DNA of 64,000 bases from Oncomelania hupensis (taxonomy: Eukaryota; Mollusca; Gastropoda; Littorinimorpha; Pomatiopsidae): assembly GCA_036898135.1 (NCBI GenBank), contig CM072522.1, forward strand, positions 7,771,186 to 7,835,185, in the 5' to 3' direction. Numbering within the stretch: position 1 is the first letter of the stretch; each line of letters begins with the position of its first letter. The notes under the pieces were generated by a model. The model had not been told where the DNA came from. It did no database searches and was given only the letters and a program-made list of their open reading frames with translations. Of this stretch, positions 62,671 to 64,000 are shown in pieces. Made by a program: the position numbers and the translations under genes.

Positions 62671-63910
62671 TATTTCAGCGGCAGAGACTTCCAAAACGTC
62701 TGAAGAATCAGAAGGAGAAGGACTATCAGCAAACATGATCATCATCATGGTGGCTTGTATCGCTGGCATTCTCTTCATCGGCATCATCGCTGTGGTGACC
62801 GTCATTCTGTGTCGCCGCCGCGACAACACTGCCAACAGGGGAACGTGAGTTTTCATTCGTTTTCATCATTAGCATCGTTACTATCATTACTTTAAGCTTC
62901 ATCACCATTGTCATCATTATCTCAGGGTTTTCTTCTCTTCCTCTTCTTGTTTATAATCATCGCCATCATCTCAGCAGCATCATTGTCATCAGCTGCTTTA
63001 TCATTATTATCATCTTCACCAAAGTCTTATCAGAAACGCAGGTGTAATAAATTCAGGTGAAAGGGTCCCAAGCATTATTTGTATATGTTGACTGCACTGC
63101 CTACTTGCATTCAAATTTGATCACATCTGCACTTTTTTTTTTACCCTTAAGAGTCCACTTGTATTTTTTCATAGTTACATATTGTCCTGGGAGTTCATAA
63201 GGGTTTTCAGCACAATCAAAAGGGAGATGAATTCCACACGCTAGTTTCATCATCATCTATCAGGCAGGATTAGTTTGACAAGTATCAAACTAATGGGGTG
63301 GGGGAGGGGGGGGGGGATATTTTCTCTTGTTATTTTAGTTTTCAACTATTACAAAAGATAACAGTGAGAGACACACAACAAGTGTACAAGGACAACAACT
63401 GTCAGCCAGCAGATCCCAACCCACAGTAAGGTTTGGGTGGAGGACCATCTGTATCAGATTCACAATCTTTGCTTTATTGCAGTGGAAAGCTAAAGACTTT
63501 TTGCATTTAAAAAAACCCAAACCCACGATGTTGAAGGTGTCACTCTCTCCTCCTAACAAACAAAATGGTAGGCAGTGACAGTGAGGTTTGTAAAGTATTG
63601 GTTCTGTGGCTCCACTGATTTGCTACATTGTTATAACGGGGACACTATCAATTCTAGTGTTATTTTTCTGTCCGCAGCTACAAGTCTCCGGTGAAGCCCA
63701 TCAAGGCGTCAGGCAAGGACGTGCCCCCGGATCTCTGGATCCACCAGCCGGCCCACATGGAGCTCAAGCGCATGGATCAAGGTCGTAGGTCCGAGTCGTC
63801 TGTGTCGGTGGCCACCAGCACGCTCAATCGCGGGTCGCATGCCTCCACTGACCGCCTGGATGACCTTCCAGCCGGCTCTGACGTTGACAAGAAGCGTCAC
63901 AGTTATGTCG
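29172..63910 (+). CDS. Neogenin/DCC/Frazzled netrin receptor (partial, 22 exons)
   Basis: A single-pass receptor that binds netrin (and, for neogenin, RGM proteins) to steer axons and migrating cells. The 22 exons join in frame to 3408 nt, about 1136 codons. Order: four Ig domains (exons 1-8), six FN3 domains (exons 9-20), one transmembrane helix (exon 21) and a cytoplasmic segment with the P1 motif PPDLWIH (exon 22). This architecture is unique to the DCC/neogenin family, and individual blocks such as the FN4 KAFNN and FN3 AMTVNGTG match it closely. Vertebrate members are about 1450 residues, so the signal peptide exon upstream and roughly 250 C-terminal residues (P2, P3) downstream are missing. 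As invertebrates usually have one gene for both vertebrate paralogues, the symbol is a family name. Exon numbers here count only visible exons. Confidence 0.95.
29690..30010. repeat. AT-rich array of TAAATAAT/ATTATTTA units (intron 1)
   Basis: Repeated ATTATTTA and its reverse complement, often as TGCATTATTTA, at irregular spacing. It also contains TTGTTTACAAACAA, a forkhead-type site by consensus. It may be a decayed minisatellite. Confidence 0.55.
30365..30876 (+). repeat. R600 repeat, copy B (intron 1)
   Basis: 5'-truncated, starting at the family block CATTCCTGCTCTGTTCT. It keeps the 3' half including CCTCAGCGTCCCCTGCGTGG and TGCAGTCCACTGGACC, and ends in (TAAC)n (30859-30876), like a target-primed tail. 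Confidence 0.85.
31020..31124 (+). repeat. LINE 3' end (intron 1)
   Basis: GCTGAGGACAGAGAAAGATGGAG and TCTGTGGTGCCCCAACGG match the LINE at 6800-7440, ending in the ATAGGAT repeat. Only the last ~35 codons and tail are present. Confidence 0.75.
31125..31475 (+). repeat. AAGGTCA-rich repeat, copy 1 (intron 1)
   Basis: Begins GCAACAACATTGGGTTATTTGATCAGACA, holds several TCAAGGTCA motifs (about 31178-31232), and ends with CATATGGGCTTCTGCCC. Longer copy at 45690-46750. It crosses no splice site. Confidence 0.75.
31748..31893 (+). CDS. Exon 2: Ig1, second half
   Basis: Acceptor TTTCAG, donor T/GTAAGT, leaving phase 1. It reads [12 protein letters not shown] then [11 protein letters not shown], with the second Ig1 cysteine, and closes the strand with ATLNVT. 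Confidence 0.95.
31956..32045 (+). repeat. (AAT)n and SINE tail (intron 2)
   Basis: AAT array to 32012, followed by ATTTATAAGGCGCCTACCCTTGG. A similar TAAGGCGCCTACCCT follows the AAT array at 55010-55045, so the arrays belong to a common mobile repeat. Confidence 0.8.
32639..32725 (+). repeat. tRNA-derived SINE (intron 2)
   Basis: CACAGTTGGTAGAGCGG (A box region) and GGTTCGAATTC (B box, 32689-32699) at tRNA-like spacing. No intact cloverleaf was seen. Confidence 0.6.
32818..32872. repeat. (CACCCC)n tract (intron 2)
   Basis: Repeats of CCCCACCCA within a C-rich, G-poor stretch (32780-32950). Confidence 0.85.
33304..33468 (+). CDS. Exon 3: Ig2, first half
   Basis: Acceptor TTGCAG, donor G/GTAAGC, both phase 1. 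It reads [20 protein letters not shown] (first Ig2 cysteine) and PDVRWFRDN (tryptophan). Two NLT/NDT sequons are present. Confidence 0.95.
33676..34300 (+). repeat. AAGGTCA-rich repeat, copy 2 (intron 3)
   Basis: Begins CATGCATAACAATGTGAGTCT, includes TTCAAGGTCACAGGGTC and CAAAGTCAAGGTGAAG, and ends near GGAGCACAGGAGTCGTATGGGC. It is shorter than the copy at 45690-46750, with an internal deletion. Confidence 0.7.
34301..36870. other. Intron 3, AT-rich, one transposon-like frame
   Basis: Mostly featureless. On the minus strand, 35568-35850 has a frame with [16 protein letters not shown] and an acidic DEDYDSDEQ block, a style seen at the N-terminus of DDE transposases. An in-frame stop lies just upstream of it. 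It looks like a degraded transposon fragment, unassigned. Confidence 0.4.
36874..37260 (+). repeat. tRNA-derived SINE, truncated copy plus full copy (intron 3)
   Basis: The full copy (37081-37260) has an A box TAGCTCAGTGGTCAGAGCG (37092-37110), a B box GGTTCGAATCC (37144-37154), and a tail GCGCTATATAAGAGAAA with a (TTTC)n end. A 5'-truncated copy (36874-36974) starts at its B box. Internal RNA polymerase III promoter boxes look intact in the full copy. Confidence 0.85.
37316..37905 (+). repeat. R600 repeat, copy C (intron 3)
   Basis: Near full length: CCCGGGTTGGGGTATCAGGG start, GTATAAATAGTATC, all central blocks, and a CCCTATAAACAATGACTAACT tail. It carries more substitutions than copies E and F, so it looks older. 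Confidence 0.85.
37952..38068 (+). CDS. Exon 4: Ig2, second half
   Basis: Acceptor after a long T-run (TTTTTTTTTAG), donor CAG/GTAGTA. It reads [20 protein letters not shown] with the second Ig2 cysteine. Phase 1 at both ends. Confidence 0.94.
38562..40495 (+). mobile_element. TIR transposon remnant in intron 4
   Basis: Ends CAGGGTTCGTAC (38562-38573) and GTACGAACCCTG (40484-40495) are perfect inverted repeats, and the inversion extends outward to 17 bp through TATAT/ATATA. Both ends also carry direct GGTTGGGAAAG-type subterminal repeats, in the same orientation. The interior holds a transposase-like frame. A target duplication could not be fixed in the AT-rich flank. Confidence 0.8.
39122..40031 (+). 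pseudogene. Transposase C-terminal remnant, hAT-like
   Basis: The main frame (39303-40031, about 242 residues) has [19 protein letters not shown], a block like the C-terminal dimerisation region of hAT-type transposases, then [10 protein letters not shown] and a Lys/Glu-rich coiled-coil tail. Upstream coding similarity ([27 protein letters not shown]) lies in another frame from 39122, so there is a frameshift near 39300. The N-terminal catalytic part is absent. It is a dead internal-deletion copy. Confidence 0.65.
40535..40700 (+). CDS. Exon 5: Ig3, first half
   Basis: Acceptor TTTCAG, donor CA/GTGAGT, exit phase 2. It reads [26 protein letters not shown] (first Ig3 cysteine) and ILWLKDGST (tryptophan). 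Confidence 0.95.
41225..41364 (+). CDS. Exon 6: Ig3, second half
   Basis: Acceptor TCTCAG, donor G/GTAAGA. It reads [15 protein letters not shown] and [11 protein letters not shown] with the second Ig3 cysteine. Confidence 0.95.
41837..41985 (+). CDS. Exon 7: Ig4, first half, GC donor
   Basis: Acceptor TTGCAG. It reads [22 protein letters not shown] (first Ig4 cysteine) and WFKNGD, ending PSDYFQ. The donor is CAA/GCAAGT: only the GC donor gives the family-conserved join YFQ-LVGG at exon 8, and no GT lies at the right place. Exit phase 0. Confidence 0.93.
42524..42631 (+). pseudogene. piggyBac-like N-terminal fragment (intron 7)
   Basis: A 35-residue frame from ATG, reading [19 protein letters not shown]. 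This acidic block is in the style of the N-terminus of piggyBac-like transposases, but it stops at once and no downstream domain is present. The assignment is tentative. Confidence 0.4.
43415..43541 (+). CDS. Exon 8: Ig4, second half
   Basis: Acceptor TTTCAG, donor AAG/GTAGAT, phase 0 to 1. It reads [23 protein letters not shown] (second Ig4 cysteine) and [10 protein letters not shown]. Confidence 0.95.
43555..45010 (+). repeat. GGTCAGGGT-rich degenerate repeat (intron 8)
   Basis: Irregular repeats of AGGTCAGGGTCAAG and of TTTAGATCTGGG on both sides of a hAT-like insertion at 43730-44774. Probably a decayed minisatellite. Confidence 0.6.
43730..44774 (+). mobile_element. hAT-like non-autonomous element (intron 8)
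   Basis: Ends CAGGTGTCCAAA (43730) and TTTGGACCCCTG (ending 44774) are inverted with one mismatch and follow the CAGGGGTGTCC-style hAT ends. AATAGA lies on both sides as a likely target duplication. A frame at 43938-44144 ([24 protein letters not shown]) may be an N-terminal piece. No catalytic domain remains. Confidence 0.6.
45411..45570. repeat. (CA)n tracts (intron 8)
   Basis: Two ACAC arrays (45428-45449 and about 45515-45570). Preceded by a C-rich run at 45365-45386. Confidence 0.85.
45690..46750 (+). repeat. AAGGTCA-rich repeat, copy 3, longest (intron 8)
   Basis: Begins CATGCATAGCAATGTGAATCTATGTACTCA. An internal stretch at 45815-45905 (GGCGGCTTGAGTGAGATCC, AGCGCTTTATAAGAAC) is a SINE insertion. 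Contains TTCAAGGTCATGGTCA, TTCAAGGTCAAGGTC and AGGTCAAGGTCATTTT, and ends CATATGGGCTTTGCCC. No coding frame. Confidence 0.75.
47010..47160. repeat. (GT)n and G-rich tract (intron 8)
   Basis: GT dinucleotides (47018-47040) followed by G-rich, C-poor sequence. Confidence 0.75.
47247..47348. repeat. Three-copy ~33 bp minisatellite (intron 8)
   Basis: TTTTGTGAAGAGGTTTGTCA plus GAAAATTC is repeated three times with small differences. Confidence 0.9.
48426..48633 (+). promoter_or_regulatory. Extended pyrimidine tract before exon 9
   Basis: (TC)n at 48426-48488 runs into about 140 nt of C/T-rich, almost G-free sequence ending CCCCATATTATAG. It serves as an unusually long polypyrimidine tract for the exon 9 acceptor. 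Confidence 0.7.
48634..48814 (+). CDS. Exon 9: linker and FN3-1, first half
   Basis: Acceptor TTATAG, donor AG/GTCAGT. It reads [20 protein letters not shown] then SWKRPED (FN3 tryptophan) and [11 protein letters not shown]. Exit phase 2. Confidence 0.93.
49040..49460. repeat. GAT-rich degenerate triplet region (intron 9)
   Basis: Long stretch of GATGATGG and GGTGGTGA units, purine-rich. Open frames on both strands here are low-complexity artefacts. Confidence 0.7.
49903..50048 (+). CDS. Exon 10: FN3-1, second half
   Basis: Acceptor CTGCACAG, donor T/GTAAGT. It reads [27 protein letters not shown] and a TTDPD end. The FN3 tyrosine and Gly-Pro turn are kept. Exit phase 1. Confidence 0.94.
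50615..50801 (+). CDS. Exon 11: FN3-2, first part
   Basis: Acceptor TTCCAG, donor AG/GTGAGT. It reads [25 protein letters not shown] and [13 protein letters not shown] is a possible glycosylation site. Confidence 0.95.
51327..51477 (+). CDS. Exon 12: FN3-2 end and start of FN3-3
   Basis: Acceptor after a T-run (TTTCTTAG), donor ACA/GTAAGT, exit phase 0. It reads [19 protein letters not shown], then [18 protein letters not shown], the first strand of FN3-3. Confidence 0.94.
51631..52215 (+). repeat. R600 repeat, copy D (intron 12)
   Basis: Full length: CACCCCCATGGGGGTGCCAG start, TGTATGAATAGTATCCCC (TATA motif mutated), central blocks, TAAACCATGACTAACT tail. Confidence 0.85.
52833..52965. 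repeat. (ATT)n microsatellite (intron 12)
   Basis: ATT triplets with ATA interruptions, preceded by CTGATAGCATCCTGT as at 2835-2848. Confidence 0.95.
53077..53221 (+). CDS. Exon 13: FN3-3, middle
   Basis: Acceptor TCTGCAG, donor G/GTTGGT. It reads [30 protein letters not shown] and TYALTG-type end. Phase 0 to 1. Confidence 0.95.
53407..54820 (+). mobile_element. Decayed hAT-like element with nested insertion (intron 13)
   Basis: Ends near CAGACCTGCCTAC (53407) and GTAGGCAGGTAC (54795-54806) are inverted. Subterminal CTACG/CTACTG repeats (GCTACGATTTTGCCGTAGC, TTTGCTACTGAAAA) lie at both ends. Near the right end a frame resembles the hAT dimerisation block. Another unit with TCTAAACAGGCAA / TTGCCTGTTTAGA inverted ends (about 53554-54164) lies within it and may be a nested piggyBac-like MITE. 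A short acidic frame is at 53757-53873. Confidence 0.5.
54363..54572 (+). pseudogene. hAT transposase C-terminal fragment
   Basis: The frame reads [20 protein letters not shown] then, after an in-frame [19 protein letters not shown] and [15 protein letters not shown]. The pattern matches the hAT C-terminal dimerisation region (S-x-x-x-ER-x-FS-x-x-x-x-KT). The stop shows it is inactive. Confidence 0.65.
54919..55092. repeat. (GTT)n(CTT)n(AAT)n(CTT)n compound array (intron 13)
   Basis: Four triplet arrays in series. TAAGGCGCCTACCCTGCAGATC between them is a SINE tail shared with 32013-32040. Confidence 0.9.
55101..55705 (+). repeat. R600 repeat, copy E (intron 13)
   Basis: Full length from CCCCCGTGGGAGTGCC to GGACCTAAAGC, with all family blocks. 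An A-run replaces the TATA motif. A short internal duplication near 55640-55670 repeats GGTCCTGATT. Confidence 0.85.
55725..55880. repeat. (CTT)n and (ATT)n arrays (intron 13)
   Basis: CTT triplets followed by imperfect ATT/GTC triplets. Confidence 0.85.
55885..56315 (+). repeat. Interspersed repeat, copy 2 (first copy 8360-8735)
   Basis: Same order of blocks as 8360-8735: GTCTACCTTGAG, CTTGGGTGGCTCGTGCT, GCAGGTATTTTATGCAGGT, CCTTGCAGGGCAAATA, GTGGCCGAGAGACGGGAG, ending CTCGGCT. It stops about 30 bp before exon 14. Confidence 0.7.
56347..56457 (+). CDS. Exon 14: FN3-3, end
   Basis: Acceptor TATCAG, with ATT repeats in place of a pyrimidine tract; donor G/GTATGT. It reads [20 protein letters not shown], a block strongly conserved in DCC/neogenin, ending HNDLD. 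Confidence 0.95.
56921..57118 (+). CDS. Exon 15: FN3-4, first half
   Basis: Acceptor CCACAG, donor C/GTGAGT. It reads [39 protein letters not shown] and a THDYTITNL end. FN4 carries part of the netrin-binding surface in the family. Confidence 0.95.
57674..57901. mobile_element. MITE with ~71 bp inverted repeats (intron 15)
   Basis: Arms 57674-57744 and 57830-57901 are reverse complements at roughly 85-90 percent by eye, starting GGAGGCTTA and ending AGCCTCC, with an 85-bp unique centre. Weaker inversion continues outward. No coding frame. Confidence 0.8.
58331..58426 (+). CDS. Exon 16: FN3-4, second half
   Basis: Acceptor TTGCAG, donor G/GTATGT. It reads [20 protein letters not shown]. The KAFNN block is a family hallmark. 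Confidence 0.95.
58611..58672. repeat. (AAT)n microsatellite (intron 16)
   Basis: About 20 AAT triplets followed by ACAGGATGC, the reverse complement of the flank at 2840 and 52820. Confidence 0.95.
58709..58985 (-). pseudogene. LINE 3' end, minus strand (intron 16)
   Basis: On the minus strand it encodes a frameshifted run of [14 protein letters not shown] and EDNI-like sequence with VAEDREKW-type and [14 protein letters not shown] ends, and an (ATAGG)n tail. It is the same family as 6800-7440. It ends about 33 bp before exon 17. Confidence 0.75.
59019..59190 (+). CDS. Exon 17: FN3-5, first half, tandem acceptor
   Basis: Acceptor CAACAG/CAG: use of the first AG gives [11 protein letters not shown], use of the second gives [10 protein letters not shown], both in frame. 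Donor AA/GTTAGT. It reads [20 protein letters not shown] and NRFYTVRYY. Confidence 0.94.
59351..59490 (+). CDS. Exon 18: FN3-5, second half
   Basis: Acceptor TTACAG, donor G/GTGAGT. It reads [20 protein letters not shown] and [16 protein letters not shown]5 contributes to netrin and RGM binding in the family. Intron 17 is only 160 bp. Confidence 0.95.
59565..59700 (+). repeat. AAGGTCA family, 5' fragment (intron 18)
   Basis: GCAATGTGAGCCTATGTA, TTTGTGCAAATCTGTGA and AGTCCAAACTTGTGGTATG match parts of 45690-46320, with the AAGGTCA core missing. Confidence 0.6.
59968..60068. repeat. (ATT)n microsatellites (intron 18)
   Basis: Two ATT arrays separated by a repeated ATAAAAATACATT, which also ends the SINE tail GCGCTATAAAAATACATT. 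Confidence 0.9.
60276..60383 (+). CDS. Exon 19: FN3-6, first half
   Basis: Acceptor TTTCAG, donor G/GTAAGG. It reads [32 protein letters not shown]. Confidence 0.95.
60480..60640 (+). repeat. SINE-like repeat (intron 19)
   Basis: TACAGGATCTAACTCAAGCC, TGAGTCTGACACTCAGACAAC and TGAGCACAATCCTAGG match the unit inside 25485-25680, and part of 28535-28600. Confidence 0.6.
60909..61516 (+). repeat. R600 repeat, copy F (intron 19)
   Basis: Full length: CCCCCCGTGGGGGTACCGGGG start, CAGTATAAATAGTATCCCC, all central blocks and a TGTAAGCAATGAATAACTAACT tail. It ends 49 bp before exon 20. Confidence 0.88.
61566..61754 (+). CDS. Exon 20: FN3-6, second half
   Basis: Acceptor TCACAG, donor G/GTCTGT. It reads [34 protein letters not shown] and KIVHYKTPE. 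Completes the sixth FN3 domain. Confidence 0.95.
62277..62316. repeat. (TA)n microsatellite (intron 20)
   Basis: TA dinucleotides, preceded by (TG)n at 62258-62271. Confidence 0.95.
62376..62537. repeat. Telomere-like/foldback block 2 (intron 20)
   Basis: CTAACCCTAACCCTAACCC is followed by three 25-bp-type units with GCACTGCCTTACCCTAATC, matching the right arm at 8020-8095. Then a palindrome with arms 62502-62519 and 62520-62537 (core GGGGACCCAGCTGGGTCCCC, one outer mismatch). The block lies between two (TA)n arrays. Confidence 0.8.
62599..62670. repeat. (TA)n microsatellite against the exon 21 acceptor
   Basis: About 35 TA units run to within 9 bp of the acceptor AG, leaving only TATTTCAG as pyrimidine context. 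Confidence 0.9.
62679..62844 (+). CDS. Exon 21: stalk and transmembrane helix
   Basis: Acceptor TATTTCAG, donor AC/GTGAGT. An acidic, serine-rich stalk ([11 protein letters not shown]) leads to a helix [20 protein letters not shown] plus VTVIL, then a CRRR stop-transfer. It places the FN3 domains outside the cell. Confidence 0.95.
63678..63910 (+). CDS. Exon 22: cytoplasmic P1 region
   Basis: Acceptor CCGCAG, donor G/GTACGT, exit phase 1. It contains [10 protein letters not shown], the P1 motif conserved from worms to vertebrates, then MELKRMDQ and a serine-rich run with [16 protein letters not shown]. In the family P1 binds cytoplasmic partners. The P2 and P3 motifs should be in later exons. 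Confidence 0.95.
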
Positions 63911-64000
63911 GTACGTTGAGTGTTTCTGTTGTGTGCAGCTTATGTTATAGTTGATAAGTTGACATTGTGTGCAATAAGAGTCTTGAAAGACACGGTGTAT
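63911..64000 (+). other. Start of the next intron
   Basis: GTACGT donor and following sequence. No further exon before the window ends. Confidence 0.8.

Overview
This window is animal nuclear DNA, most probably from a marine mollusc (a gastropod would fit). The evidence is one large intron-rich gene with GT-AG splice sites and metazoan receptor domains, very dense microsatellites, tRNA-derived SINEs, LINE tails, hAT/piggyBac-like remnants and a Ty3/gypsy element. Nothing prokaryotic is present. The species call is inference from gene and repeat style.

Layout. 1-9071: no host gene seen; microsatellites, a tandem duplication, SINE pieces, a LINE 3' end (6800-7440) and a foldback element rich in nested hairpins (7579-8308). 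9072-17897: a complete, very young Ty3/gypsy LTR retrotransposon on the minus strand. It has two almost identical 1.2 kb LTRs, a serine-tRNA primer site, gag, and pol in the same frame as gag behind one UAG codon, with a 9-bp hairpin starting right after that codon. 17898-29171: a LINE remnant, (CT)n/(CA)n/(GA)n tracts, SINEs, and the first full copy of a ~600 bp interspersed repeat (called R600 here). 29172-63910: 22 consecutive coding exons of a neogenin/DCC/Frazzled/UNC-40 netrin receptor on the plus strand.

Receptor gene. The exons encode, in order, four Ig domains, six fibronectin III domains, one transmembrane helix and the start of the cytoplasmic tail with the P1 motif. All 22 join in frame, giving 3408 nt (about 1136 codons). 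The 5' exon(s) with the signal peptide and the 3' exons with the rest of the tail (P2, P3) were not found and should lie outside the window or be unrecognised upstream. Domain borders all fall at phase-1 introns. One intron has a GC donor, one acceptor is a tandem CAGCAG, and one acceptor directly follows a (TA)n microsatellite.

The introns hold most of the repeat content. There are five sense-strand R600 copies, an AAGGTCA-rich repeat family, a 1.9 kb terminal-inverted-repeat element carrying a frameshifted transposase remnant, hAT- and piggyBac-like remnants, a MITE, LINE tails and SINEs. I saw no clearly new biological system. The best leads are the gag/pol stop-codon hairpin, the foldback/telomere-like repeat shared between two distant sites, and the R600 family.
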